Of a stretch of 63,610 nt of DNA, positions 50,720-59,610 are shown piece after piece. How positions within the stretch are numbered: the first letter of the stretch is position 1; each line of letters opens with the position of its first letter. The notes below the pieces were generated by a model. The model searched no databases and was not told the DNA's origin. It worked only from the letters and a program-made list of their open reading frames with translations. Source of the DNA: Brevibacterium rongguiense (GTDB lineage: Bacteria > Actinomycetota > Actinomycetes > Actinomycetales > Brevibacteriaceae); the NCBI RefSeq assembly GCF_009857845.1, contig NZ_WWEQ01000013.1, forward strand, positions 1 to 63,610, in the 5' to 3' direction. Position numbers and translations under genes: made by a program.

Positions 50720-52420
50720 CTACAGGGTGGGGATGTCGGCCAGCAGCGCCTTCGTGTACGCGTGGGTGGGGTGGGCGAACACGTCGTCCACCGGCCCGTA
50801 GTCCACGATCCGGCCCCGGTTGAGGATCGCCAGGTTGTCCGCGATGTGCCGGGCCAGCGTGATGTTGTGCGTGACGAAGAGCATCGCCAGCCCGTTCTCC
50901 TCCCGCAGCCGCCGCAGCAGCCCGATGATCGAGGCCTGGACGGAGACGTCGAGGGCGCTCGTGACCTCGTCGCACACGAGGACGCGCGGCGAATTCACCA
51001 GCGCGCGCGCGATCGCGGCGCGCTGCCGCTCGCCGCCGGACAGGTCGCCCGGCCGGCGGTCGAAGAACGAGCGGCCCAGCCGCACGGCGTCGAGGGCCTC
51101 CTCGACGACCCGGCGCCTTCGGGCCTTGGGCACCCGCTGGGACGTCTCGAGCGGCACCGTGAGGGACTCGCCGATCGTGCGGCGCGGGTTGAGCGAGGAG
51201 AACGGGCTCTGGAAGACGTACTGGATGGCCGAGCGCTGCTCGGCAGTGCGCTTGCGGGTCGAGGGCGCGAGCTGCGCACTCTCGAGCGCCACCGTGCCCG
51301 TGTAGTCGTCGATGAGACCCGCGACGCAGCGGGAGAGCGTCGTCTTGCCCGAGCCGGACTCGCCCAGCAGCATCGTGCACTCGCCGGGCTCCAGCGTGAG
51401 GTCGATGCCGTCGAGGATCTGCGCCTCGCCGTAGGAGAGCCGGATGTTCCGTGCGGCCAGCAGCGGCGGTGCCGTCGCGTCGTCGGCGATCCGGGCGGGG
51501 GAGTCGCGGTAGGGGTCGCCGCCGATCGCCTTGCGCCCGGCGAGGTCCGGCACCGCCTCGAGCAGGCGCTTCGTGTAGTCGTGCTCGGGATGGTGGAGGA
51601 CGCGCTCGACCGGGCCCTCCTCGACGAGCATGCCGCGCAGCATGACGGCGACCCGGTCCGCGAGCTCCGCGACGACCGCCAGGTCATGGGTGATGTAGAG
51701 CCCGGCGACGTCGTTGCGGCGCGTCATGTCGCGGATCGTGTCGAGCACGTGCGCCTGCGTGGAGACGTCGAGGCCCGTGGTGGGCTCGTCGAGGATGAGC
51801 ACATCGGGGAACATCGCGAACGCCATCGCGATGCCGATGCGCTGCTGCTGGCCGCCGGAGAGCTGATGGGGCCACCGCCTCCGGTAGTCCCGGTCCGAGG
51901 GCAGCCCCACGTCGGCGAGGACCTCGGCGACCCGCGCCTCGCGTGCGGCATCCGAATCGCCCCAGCGGTGGACGTCGAGGACCTCGCGGATCTGCTCGCC
52001 CACCCGCATCGCCGGGTTGAGGGAGAGCGCGGGGTCCTGGGGGATGTAGGCCACGCGCGCGCCGCGCAGCTGGCGCAGCGCGTCCTCGCCGAGCTCCTGG
52101 ACGACGATGCGCTCGCCACCGCGCGGCCAGATCGTCACGGACCCGCCCGTGTGCTTGAGGCCCGCGCGGAAGTGGCCCAGGCAGGCCAGCCCGGCGGTGG
52201 TCTTGCCGGAGCCGGATTCGCCCACGAGGCCCAGCAGCTGGCCGCGGCGCAGGCTCAGGCTGATCCCGTGGAGGATCTCGGCGTCGCCGGTCGTGGCGAT
52301 CCTCAGGTCGTCGATGCGCAGGACGACGTCGGCGCCGTCGGCGGGTCCGGCCGGGGCCGGCTGCGCCGCACCGGGCGCGGGGGCCGCGCCGGGCGCGGCG
52401 GGGGGAGCGGTGGTCATCAT
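50720..52420 (-). CDS. ABC transporter ATPase, fused DppD-DppF type
   Basis: This 566-residue protein contains two complete ATPase domains. Domain 1 (about 30-290) has GLVGESGSGKTTAGL, LSGGQQQRIGIAMAFAM and LILDEPTTGLDV; domain 2 (about 320-560) has LLGESGSGKTTLSRC, LSGGERQRAAIARALV and VCDEVTSALDV. Each ends with the oligopeptide-type HPTHAYTKALL/HPEHDYTKRLL motif, so it powers a peptide/nickel-type importer. ATGATG at 52420-52415 gives two possible starts; the first overlaps the permease stop (TGA). Confidence 0.92.
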   Translation of the reverse strand: MMTTAPPAAPGAAPAPGAAQPAPAGPADGADVVLRIDDLRIATTGDAEILHGISLSLRRGQLLGLVGESGSGKTTAGLACLGHFRAGLKHTGGSVTIWPRGGERIVVQELGEDALRQLRGARVAYIPQDPALSLNPAMRVGEQIREVLDVHRWGDSDAAREARVAEVLADVGLPSDRDYRRRWPHQLSGGQQQRIGIAMAFAMFPDVLILDEPTTGLDVSTQAHVLDTIRDMTRRNDVAGLYITHDLAVVAELADRVAVMLRGMLVEEGPVERVLHHPEHDYTKRLLEAVPDLAGRKAIGGDPYRDSPARIADDATAPPLLAARNIRLSYGEAQILDGIDLTLEPGECTMLLGESGSGKTTLSRCVAGLIDDYTGTVALESAQLAPSTRKRTAEQRSAIQYVFQSPFSSLNPRRTIGESLTVPLETSQRVPKARRRRVVEEALDAVRLGRSFFDRRPGDLSGGERQRAAIARALVNSPRVLVCDEVTSALDVSVQASIIGLLRRLREENGLAMLFVTHNITLARHIADNLAILNRGRIVDYGPVDDVFAHPTHAYTKALLADIPTL

Positions 52421-53310
52421 TCCTCCACGGTCGTCTGGGCGGTGGCGCGGGCGATCGCATCGGCGAGGAGGTTCGTGCCGATGGTGAGCACCGCGATCGC
52501 GAACACGGACAGCAGCACGCCCCAGGGCTGGACGCTCAGGGCGATCCGGTTCTCGTTGATCATGAGGCCCCAGTCCGCGGTGGGCGGCTGCATGCCCAGG
52601 CCCAGGAACGACAGCGAGGCGATCGCGCCGATCGAGTAGGTCAGGCGCAGCCCGGCCTCCACGGACAGGGGGCCGGCGATGTTGGGCAGGATCTCGCGGC
52701 CGATGATCCGCCAGCGCGGCACCGAGTACATCTCCGCGGCGCGGATGTAGTCCTCGTTGATGACGCGCAGCGTCGCCGAGCGCGCCACGCGGGCGATCCG
52801 GGGTGCGTGGGTGAGGCCGATGACGACGACGAGGACCCACCCCTTGGGCCCGAGCACGGTGATCGCCAGCAGCGCGAACACGAGCTGCGGGATGGCGAGC
52901 ACGATGTCGTTGAGCCGCATGATGACGGAGTCGAGCCAGCCGCGGGCATAGGCGGCGAGCATGCCCAGCGCCCCGCCCACGACCATGCCCAGCGCGGTGG
53001 CGAGCACGGAGTAGAGGAGGAGCAGGCGCCCGCCGTCGAGGAACCGGGCGAGCACGCTGCGGCCCAGGTTGTCCGTGCCGAAGACGCCGGAGTGGGCGAA
53101 GGGCCTGTCCGCGAACTGGTAGGGCGTGTAGCCGGTCAGGGGCGCCGCGAGGAGTGGGCCGAAGACGGCGAGGACCACGACGACGGCCGTGAGGACGATG
53201 CCCACGCGCCCCTCGCTCTGCGCCCACACGCGGCGCAGCACGCCGGGCGGCTTCGACGAGGTGCGCGGGGGCGCGCCCGTGGGGTCCGAGGTCAGGATGT
53301 GCGTGCTCAT
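52417..53310 (-). CDS. ABC transporter permease, DppC type
   Basis: The 297-residue permease has an N-terminal membrane segment, then five in the transport domain. HPFGTDNLGRSVLARFLDGGR appears as FGTDNLGRSVLARFLDGGR, typical of DppC, and the coupling loop is DYIRAAEMYSVPRWRIIGREILPN. It overlaps dppB-like and ATPase genes as ATGA. Together with the other three genes it forms a complete peptide-type importer. Confidence 0.92.
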   Translation of the reverse strand: MSTHILTSDPTGAPPRTSSKPPGVLRRVWAQSEGRVGIVLTAVVVVLAVFGPLLAAPLTGYTPYQFADRPFAHSGVFGTDNLGRSVLARFLDGGRLLLLYSVLATALGMVVGGALGMLAAYARGWLDSVIMRLNDIVLAIPQLVFALLAITVLGPKGWVLVVVIGLTHAPRIARVARSATLRVINEDYIRAAEMYSVPRWRIIGREILPNIAGPLSVEAGLRLTYSIGAIASLSFLGLGMQPPTADWGLMINENRIALSVQPWGVLLSVFAIAVLTIGTNLLADAIARATAQTTVEE

Positions 53311-54263
53311 GCGGCTGCGCTCCTCAGCTTCGGATCGGCCATGATGCCGATGATGTCGGCGGCGAGGTTGACGACGATGTAGACCGCCGCGACGATCATC
53401 GACACCGCCTGGACGACGGCGACGTCACGGTAGTTCACGGCGTCGATGAGCGCCTGGCCCATGCCGGGGAAGCGGAAGAGGAACTCGACGACCACGACGC
53501 CGCCGGCCAGCCACGCGAGCTGGATCGCGACGACCTGGGCGACGGGCCCGATCGCGTGGGGCAGCGCATGGCGGAAGATCACCCGGCGCTCCGGGACGCC
53601 CTTGAGGCGTGCCATCTCGATGTAGCCGGAGTCGAGCACCTCGATCATCGTCGCGCGCATCATGCGCGCAATGTAGGGCGCGACGACCAGCGCGAGCGTG
53701 AGGGTGGGAAGCACGAGCTGCGAGGGGATGAGCCACACCGGCTGGCCGGGCGGCGACATGGTCACGGCGGGCAGGATCTTCAGCACCGAGGTGGCGAACA
53801 GCGTGATGAGCCCGATGCCGATGACGAACTCGGGCAGCGCCGCGAGTGCGAGCGTCACCCACGTGACCGCCGAGTCCGAGCGCCTGCCGCGGTGCAGGGC
53901 GGAGAAGATTCCCACCGCGATGCCCACCGGCACGGAGATGAGCGCGGCCAGCGCCATGAGGACGAGGCTGTTGCCCAGCCGCTCGCCCAGCAGCACGGCC
54001 ACGGGGGCGTTCGCGGAGGTCGAGAGGCCGAAGTCGCCGGTGAACAGGCCGCCGAGCCACAGGAAGTAGCGCACGACGGGCGGCTGGTCGAGGTGCATCT
54101 GCTCGTTGAGCGCGGCGATCCGCTCCGGGGTCGCCTGCTGGCCGAGGATGGCGCGGGCCGGATCGCCCGGCAGCAGGAGGGTCGCGGCGAAGACGATGAC
54201 GGATACGGCCAGCAGGATGAGCACGGAGACGGCCAGCCGCTTGGCGATGAGCTTGGCGATCAT
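53307..54263 (-). CDS. ABC transporter permease, DppB type
   Basis: The 318-residue permease begins with one membrane segment and the DppB sequence PGDPARAILGQQATPERIAAL, then ANAPVAVLLGERLGNSLVLM and the coupling loop YIEMARLKGVPERRVIFRHALPHA (seen as ARLKGVPERRVIFRHALPHA). ATGA overlaps link it to the binding protein gene and to the DppC-type gene. Confidence 0.92.
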   Translation of the reverse strand: MIAKLIAKRLAVSVLILLAVSVIVFAATLLLPGDPARAILGQQATPERIAALNEQMHLDQPPVVRYFLWLGGLFTGDFGLSTSANAPVAVLLGERLGNSLVLMALAALISVPVGIAVGIFSALHRGRRSDSAVTWVTLALAALPEFVIGIGLITLFATSVLKILPAVTMSPPGQPVWLIPSQLVLPTLTLALVVAPYIARMMRATMIEVLDSGYIEMARLKGVPERRVIFRHALPHAIGPVAQVVAIQLAWLAGGVVVVEFLFRFPGMGQALIDAVNYRDVAVVQAVSMIVAAVYIVVNLAADIIGIMADPKLRSAAA

Positions 54264-55855
54264 GAGACCTCCCCGATCCACACGCGGTTGAAGTTGTAGC
54301 CGCCCAGCGGGATGCCGGTCGCGTTCTCCTTCATGCCGGCCACGTACTTCTGGTAGGCGTCCACCTGGTTGGCGAACCCCCAGATGATGTAGCCGCCCTC
54401 GTCGAAGAGCATCTCCTGGCCCTGCCGGATGAGCTTCGCCCGCTTGGCCTCGTCGAGCTCGCCACGCGCCTGCGCCGCGAGCCGCTCGAAGCGCGGATTG
54501 TCCCAGTGGGTCTCGTTGAACGGGGCGTCCTTGACGGTGCCGGCGACGGTCTGGCCCAGGATGTTGCGCGAGTTCCAGAAGTCCTGCGCGAAGTCCCACT
54601 GGAGGTAGTCGTCGCCGAAGAACGTCGTGGAGTCCACCCGGCGGATGCTCACGTCGATGTCCGCGGCCTTGGCCTGCTGGGCGAAGACCTGGGCGGCCTC
54701 GACGACGCCGGACTGGATGGGGGCCGTGACGAGCTCGACCTTGAGGCCGTTGCCGTGGCCGGCCGCCGCGAGGAGCTCCTTGGCCTTCGCGATGTCCTGC
54801 GTGCGCTGCGGGATGTCCTTGGGATAGGCGGGATCGAGGATGCCGTACATGTCGTTGCCCAGCTGGCCGAACCCGGAGAGGACCTGGTCGATCATCTGCT
54901 GGCGGTCGACGACGAGCCGGAACGCCTGGCGGACCCGCACATCGTCGAACGGCGGGCGGTCGACGCGCATGGTGAAGGGCATCCACCGGCCGGTCTTGGA
55001 GTTGAGGATCGCCATGCGCTCGTCGGAGCCGATCACCTCGACGAGGGCGAGGGGGATCTGCGAGACCGCGTCGACCTGGCTGGAGAGCAGGGCGTTGATG
55101 ACCGCGTCGTCGTCGTTGAAGCTCAGCAGGCGCACCTCGTCGACGAACGGCCCCGTCTTGCCCCAGTAGTGCGGGTTGGGCTTGAGGACGGTCGACTCGC
55201 CGGGGGCGAATGACTCGAGGACGAAGGGGCCGGTGCCGATCGGCTTCTTGGGGTCGTAGCCGCGGGGCACGATCCCGCCGGCGTACTGCCCGATCTGGTC
55301 GTCGAGGACGCTGTTGGGCTCGCTCAGGCGGAACTCCACCGTGTGCGGACCGGTCTTGACGACGTCGTCGAGCATCGTGAGCCCGGACGCGATGACCTTG
55401 GGGTCCTTCTTGTCGGTGATGCGCTTGAACGTGTAGACGACGTCCTCGGGCTCGAGCGGTGAGCCGTCGGAGAACCTCACCCCGGTCCGCAGCGTGGCCG
55501 TCCACACGGTGGCGGCGGCGTTGGGCTTGAACGAGGTGGCCAGGCGGGGACGCAGGACGTAGTCGTCGTCGCGCATGAGGAGGGGATCGTAGAGGTTGAC
55601 CGTGCGGGCGATGTCGCCGTTGTTGACGGGGGAGTGGGCATCGGCCGTGTCCGCGGCCGAGCCGCCGGTCAGGCCCACGCGCAGGATCCCGCCCTTGCGC
55701 GGGGGCCCCTCGACCTGGAAGTGCTCACCGCCGCCGGCGCCGTTCGAACAGGCGGCCAGCAGGCCGAGCGAGCCCAGCGCCGCTCCCGAGCCGAGCAGGC
55801 CGCGGCGGCTCAGCCTGTGCGCGCCCGGCCTCCTCCTGTGTTCGGGCTCTGGCAT
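54260..55855 (-). CDS. ABC transporter substrate-binding lipoprotein (SBP family 5)
   Basis: The 531-residue precursor has a twin-arginine-like lipoprotein signal, SRRGLLGSGAALGSLGLLAAC, with the lipidated Cys at the end of the lipobox LLAAC. The mature part has SBP_5 features: LYDPLLMRDDDYVLRPRLATS, WTATLRTGVRFSDGSPLEPEDV and GTGPFVLESF. It would capture a peptide-like or cationic solute for the permeases downstream. Being just after the carnitine-type operon, it might bind a carnitine-related compound, but this family usually binds peptides. GAGGAGA supports the ATG at 55855. Confidence 0.9.
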   Translation of the reverse strand: MPEPEHRRRPGAHRLSRRGLLGSGAALGSLGLLAACSNGAGGGEHFQVEGPPRKGGILRVGLTGGSAADTADAHSPVNNGDIARTVNLYDPLLMRDDDYVLRPRLATSFKPNAAATVWTATLRTGVRFSDGSPLEPEDVVYTFKRITDKKDPKVIASGLTMLDDVVKTGPHTVEFRLSEPNSVLDDQIGQYAGGIVPRGYDPKKPIGTGPFVLESFAPGESTVLKPNPHYWGKTGPFVDEVRLLSFNDDDAVINALLSSQVDAVSQIPLALVEVIGSDERMAILNSKTGRWMPFTMRVDRPPFDDVRVRQAFRLVVDRQQMIDQVLSGFGQLGNDMYGILDPAYPKDIPQRTQDIAKAKELLAAAGHGNGLKVELVTAPIQSGVVEAAQVFAQQAKAADIDVSIRRVDSTTFFGDDYLQWDFAQDFWNSRNILGQTVAGTVKDAPFNETHWDNPRFERLAAQARGELDEAKRAKLIRQGQEMLFDEGGYIIWGFANQVDAYQKYVAGMKENATGIPLGGYNFNRVWIGEVS

Positions 55856-56003
55856 CGTCTCTCCTCACTTTCGGCCGCGGCGCGGCCGGCGCAGCCGTGC
55901 ATCGGAGCCCGAGGCGGCGGCTGCTGCCGCTGCGGGCTGCGGGCGCGTGCGCACCCGGGGCGGGGCCGGCCGCGCTGGGTGCGCCGCGGCCGCCCGGCAG
56001 GAC

Positions 56004-56444
56004 TCAGAGGCCGACCCGGCGGCCGCTCCAGTCGGGAGCGGGCGACAGGCGCGCCTCGGCGGCGGCTCTCACCTCCTCCGGCAGCGGAACCGCGCGCCCG
56101 GCCGCCTGGTCGACGTGCAACGCGAGCAGCTCCTCTGTGGCGATGATCTCATTTCCCGCATACATCGTATGTGCCAGCTGCAGTTTCCTCTCCGCGGCGC
56201 CGATCACCTCGGTGGCGATCCGCAGCTGGGCGCCCAGGCCCACCTCGGAGAGGTAGCGCACGTGCGACTCCACCGTGTACAGGGAGCAGCCGCTGGCGGC
56301 GCGGTAGTCCTCGCCCAGTCCCAGCGCGGCCATCGCCTCGTCCGTCGCGAAGCCGAAGACCAGGACGTAGTAGCCCTCGGAGAAGTGGCCGTTGTAGTCG
56401 ATCCACTCCGCGCGGACCTCGGTCGCGTACTCGCTCACGCCCAT
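56004..56444 (-). CDS. Hot-dog thioesterase, betainyl-CoA thioesterase-like
   Basis: The 146-residue protein is a single 4HBT domain with the active-site phrase WIDYNGHFSEGYYVLVFG (Asp and the GH pair) and GCSLYTVESHVRYLSEV. In carnitine degradation a protein of this kind hydrolyses betainyl-CoA to glycine betaine. It starts 1 bp after the dehydrogenase stop, with GGAGGG in the end of that gene, so both are on one transcript. Function comes from the operon; the motif alone only shows an acyl-CoA thioesterase. Confidence 0.8.
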   Translation of the reverse strand: MGVSEYATEVRAEWIDYNGHFSEGYYVLVFGFATDEAMAALGLGEDYRAASGCSLYTVESHVRYLSEVGLGAQLRIATEVIGAAERKLQLAHTMYAGNEIIATEELLALHVDQAAGRAVPLPEEVRAAAEARLSPAPDWSGRRVGL

Positions 56445-56445
56445 C

Positions 56446-57471
56446 TCAGCCCTCCTCCCGCTCCGCGGCGCCGTCGATCTCCCGGGCCGCCTGCGCGGCG
56501 GCCGACTCGTAGGCCTCCCTCACGGAGGCGACGGCCTTGCGGACGGCGATGATCGAGGCGTCCCGGGCGTGGACGAGCTGCTCGAAGGTGCGCTCGCCCA
56601 CCTCGTCGTCCGAGCCCGCGATGACGGCATCGCGCAGCCGGTCGGTGAGCTCGGGGGCCTCGAGGCGGGTCCACGGGGACAGCAGGGAGGGGCCGAAGTG
56701 GTCGAGCATGTGGGCCATGCCGCCCTCGCCGCCGGCCAGGTGGAACGTGAGCATGGGGCCCTGGAGGGGCCAGCGCAGGCCCGGCCCATCGGTGATCGAG
56801 CGGTCGATCTGCTCGACGGTCGCCTCGCCGTTGTCCACCATGTGCAGCGCCTCGCGCCACAGCGCCTCCTGGAGCCGGTTGGCGATGAAGCCGGGCACCT
56901 CGGCGTCCATCCGGATGACGGACTTGCCCAGGCGCTCGTAGAAGGCCGCCGCCCAGGCAACGGCGGCGGGCTCCGTGGCCGCCCCGCCCACCACCTCGAC
57001 GAGCGGGATGAGGTAGGACGGGTTGAACGGGTGGCCCACGACGAGGTGCGAGGGATCTGCCGCCAGCCCGGCCATCTCCGTCATCGAGTACCCGGAGGTG
57101 GACGAGCCGATGACGACGTCGGCGGGGGCGGCCGCGGCGATGTCGGCGAGCAGCCGCTGCTTGACCTCGAGCACCTCCGGCGCGGACTCCTGGACGAAGC
57201 CCACGCCCTCGAGGGCCTCGGCGAGGTCGGTGTGCACGGACCACGCACTGCGATCGGCGCCGGGGGCCAGGCCCAGCTCGGTGAGCGCGGGCCAGGCTGC
57301 GTCGATGAGGCGCTCGAGCTTCTCCGGGGCATCGGGGCTGGGATCCCAGACCCGCACCCGCATGCCGCGGGAGAGGAAGTAGGCGGCCCAGCCGCCGCCG
57401 ATCGTGCCGGCGCCGACGCAGGCGGCGGTGTCGACGGAGTCCAGGGGGCGCAGGGGCGGGCGAACGGCCAT
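56446..57471 (-). CDS. L-carnitine 3-dehydrogenase-like enzyme
   Basis: The 341-residue protein has the 3-hydroxyacyl-CoA dehydrogenase fold: ACVGAGTIGGGWAAYFLSRG, VQESAPEVLEVKQRLLADI, SSTSGYSMTEMA, GHPFNPSYLIPLVEVVGG and VPGFIANRLQEALWREALHMV. These long phrases parallel known carnitine dehydrogenases (LcdH/CdhA) more than fatty-acid enzymes, and next to BKACE and a thioesterase it should oxidise L-carnitine to 3-dehydrocarnitine with NAD+. Lambda-crystallin-like L-gulonate dehydrogenase is the alternative. AAGGAC supports the ATG at 57471. Confidence 0.85.
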   Translation of the reverse strand: MAVRPPLRPLDSVDTAACVGAGTIGGGWAAYFLSRGMRVRVWDPSPDAPEKLERLIDAAWPALTELGLAPGADRSAWSVHTDLAEALEGVGFVQESAPEVLEVKQRLLADIAAAAPADVVIGSSTSGYSMTEMAGLAADPSHLVVGHPFNPSYLIPLVEVVGGAATEPAAVAWAAAFYERLGKSVIRMDAEVPGFIANRLQEALWREALHMVDNGEATVEQIDRSITDGPGLRWPLQGPMLTFHLAGGEGGMAHMLDHFGPSLLSPWTRLEAPELTDRLRDAVIAGSDDEVGERTFEQLVHARDASIIAVRKAVASVREAYESAAAQAAREIDGAAEREEG

Positions 57472-57514
57472 GGGGTGTCCTTTCGGTGCGGGGTCAGGGG
57501 GAGTGCGGCGGCGC

Positions 57515-58399
57515 TCAGTGCTGGGCGAGGCCCAGGATCTCGCGGGCCTCGTTCGGGGAGGCGACCCGCGCGCCCATGCGCTCGATGATCTCGATGGCGC
57601 GCTGCGTGAGCGAGGCGTTGGTGGCCTTCACGCCCTTGGAGAGGTAGAGGTTGTCCTCGAGGCCCACGCGCACGTGGCCGCCGAGCATGATCGACTGGGC
57701 GACCCACGGGAGCTGGTTGGCGCCGATCGCGAACGCCGTGAACTGCGCGTCGGCGGGCAGCAGGCCCACCATGGCCTGGAGCAGGGCGGGATCGGCCGGG
57801 GCGCCGTAGGGGATGCCCTGGCACAGCTGGTAGAGCGGCGGCGTGTCGAGCAGGCCCTCGTCGTTCATGACGTTGGCGAACCACACGTTGCCCGTGTCGA
57901 AGCACTCGAGCTCGGGCTTGACGCCGAGCTCGCGGATGCGGGCGGCGCCCTCGCGCATCATGTCCGGGGTGGAGATGTAGATCTGGCTGCCCTCGCCGAA
58001 GTTGAGGGTCCCGCAGTCGAGCGTGCAGATCTCCGGGCGCAGCCTCTCCACGTGGGTGAGGCGGGTGGCCTGGTTGACGAGGTCGGTGCCGGCGACGGAG
58101 TCCAGGGGGCTCTGCGGGTCGATCGCGTAGTCGCCGCCCATGCCCGCCGTCATGTTGATGACGGGGTCCACATCGGACTCCCGCACGAGGCGCAGCACCT
58201 CCTCGTAGTGGGCGGTCTCGCGCGAGCCCTGCTTCGTCTGCGGGTCGCGCACGTGGATGTGGACGACCGAGGCGCCCGCGCGGGCCGCGGCGATCGCATC
58301 GTTCGCGATCTCCTCCGGGGTGACGGGCACGTGCTCGCTCTTGCCGGCGGTGTCGCCGGCTCCGGTCAGGGCGCAGGTGACGATGACGTTGCGGTTCAT
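57515..58399 (-). CDS. BKACE family (dehydrocarnitine cleavage-type) enzyme
   Basis: The 294-residue TIM-barrel protein begins [13 protein letters not shown] and has the zinc ligands in [13 protein letters not shown], then [31 protein letters not shown] and [12 protein letters not shown]. These are hallmarks of beta-keto acid cleavage enzymes, which react a beta-keto acid with acetyl-CoA. With carnitine dehydrogenase and thioesterase beside it, the likely reaction is 3-dehydrocarnitine + acetyl-CoA to betainyl-CoA + acetoacetate. The ATG at 58399 has GGAAGGA upstream and overlaps the regulator stop (ATGA). Confidence 0.9.
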   Translation of the reverse strand: MNRNVIVTCALTGAGDTAGKSEHVPVTPEEIANDAIAAARAGASVVHIHVRDPQTKQGSRETAHYEEVLRLVRESDVDPVINMTAGMGGDYAIDPQSPLDSVAGTDLVNQATRLTHVERLRPEICTLDCGTLNFGEGSQIYISTPDMMREGAARIRELGVKPELECFDTGNVWFANVMNDEGLLDTPPLYQLCQGIPYGAPADPALLQAMVGLLPADAQFTAFAIGANQLPWVAQSIMLGGHVRVGLEDNLYLSKGVKATNASLTQRAIEIIERMGARVASPNEAREILGLAQH

Positions 58400-59403
58400 G
58401 GCGCGGTTCCTTCCGTGGGGGTGGGCGGGGTGTGCCCGGAGCGAGGGGGTCCAGGGGCAGTTGCCAGCGGCGGGCGCGGCCGTGCCGCCGCGGGGGAGGG
58501 AGCGTGCGGGCGCAGCGTGCGCTCGATGGCCGCATCGAGGCGGGCGAGCATGTCCGGCGCGTCGATCATTCCCGTCATGACCCGGATGCCCAGGCCGTCG
58601 GCGTAGGCCGTGAGCGCCTCGACGGCGGCGTCCTGCTCGGCCGGGGAGGCAGGGGCGAAGGACCCGCTCGCGCAGCCCTCGGCGACGATCGCCGCGACGG
58701 TCCTGCGCCACCGGCCGTAGCCCTCGGCGTGCACCCGCGCGCCCTCGCCCACGGCGGCCGAGGCCCACGTCTGCATCCAGATCGACCACTCCGCGCGGCC
58801 GGTCTCGCCCTGCGGGGCCTGGAGGGCGAACAGGCGGCGCAGCCGGGCCGCCGGGTCCGCGATGCCGGCGAGCTCCGCCGCCTGGCGGTCGTAGGCGAGC
58901 TTGATGGAGTAGCGCAGCGTCTCGTGGAACAGCTCGCGCTTGGACTCGAAGTGGTAGTGCAGGGCGGCGGGGGAGACCCCGGCGGCCTGGGCGACGTCGG
59001 ACATCCGCACACCGGAGAAGCCGCGGTGGGCGAAGAGCTCCCAGGCACGCTCGACGATGGCCAGGCGGCGGGAGGCATGCTCGCCCCTGCCGTGGGCCGC
59101 CGGCAGTGAGCCCGGCCGCGGCGCCGCCGCGGAACCGGAGTCGGCGAGCAGCCATGCGACGGTGGCGCCGGTGGCCGTGGCCAGCCGGAACAGCTCGTCG
59201 GGTTGGAAGCGCCGCGCCCCGCGCAGCGACTTCGACAGCTTCGTCTCGTCGAGTCCCATGCGGCGGGCCACCTCGCGCTGGGCCAGGCCCGAGGCGGCGA
59301 CGGCTTCGCGCGCCCGCGCTGCGGTGCGCGGCTCGGCGGCAGGGGCCGGGGGCGCCTGCGCGGACTGTCCGCCCGGCGCCGCGGGCACTGCTGCGCTCAC
59401 CAT
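58396..59403 (-). CDS. XRE-TetR fusion regulator of the carnitine-type operon
   Basis: The 335-residue protein has two DNA-binding domains. Residues about 31-90 form an XRE-like helix-turn-helix ([23 protein letters not shown], seen as [20 protein letters not shown]). Residues about 112-162 form a TetR helix-turn-helix ([33 protein letters not shown]), followed by a TetR effector domain. Linkers and the C-terminal 40 residues are Pro/Ala-rich. It heads the operon, with an ATGA overlap to BKACE, and starts 7 nt after TAGGCT (leaderless). A palindrome covers its own -35, suggesting autoregulation. Such double-HTH regulators are uncommon. Confidence 0.88.
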   Translation of the reverse strand: MVSAAVPAAPGGQSAQAPPAPAAEPRTAARAREAVAASGLAQREVARRMGLDETKLSKSLRGARRFQPDELFRLATATGATVAWLLADSGSAAAPRPGSLPAAHGRGEHASRRLAIVERAWELFAHRGFSGVRMSDVAQAAGVSPAALHYHFESKRELFHETLRYSIKLAYDRQAAELAGIADPAARLRRLFALQAPQGETGRAEWSIWMQTWASAAVGEGARVHAEGYGRWRRTVAAIVAEGCASGSFAPASPAEQDAAVEALTAYADGLGIRVMTGMIDAPDMLARLDAAIERTLRPHAPSPAAARPRPPLATAPGPPRSGHTPPTPTEGTAP

Positions 59404-59410
59404 GGCAGCG

Positions 59411-59440
59411 AGCCTACGGACCGCTTGCGCTCATCGCAAG
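59411..59440 (-). promoter_or_regulatory. Promoter and operator of the carnitine-type operon
   Basis: TTGCGA (59439-59434), a 17-bp spacer and TAGGCT (59416-59411) form a well-spaced promoter. TAGGCT is 7 nt before the regulator ATG. CTTGCG-CTCAT-CGCAAG (59424-59440) is a perfect palindrome covering the -35 and spacer, as expected for repression by the operon's own regulator. Confidence 0.6.
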
Positions 59441-59610
59441 TGTCTGGCGACCAGTCAGCTGCCGGGCCGAATCGCAAACCGGTGGGGGCGGGCGCTGGGC
59501 GGCATGCCGAGGCGGGATGGGGCACGCTGGCAGTGCGCGGCCGCGCGCGGGCGCTGCGGTGGGGGCCATACGGCCGCACCGGAAGCTGTGCCGGAATGAG
59601 ACCATGGGGC

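Noticed and set aside
49829..52639. 936-codon plus-strand frame opposite the SDR and ABC ATPase
   Set aside because: Antisense shadow without recognisable domains.
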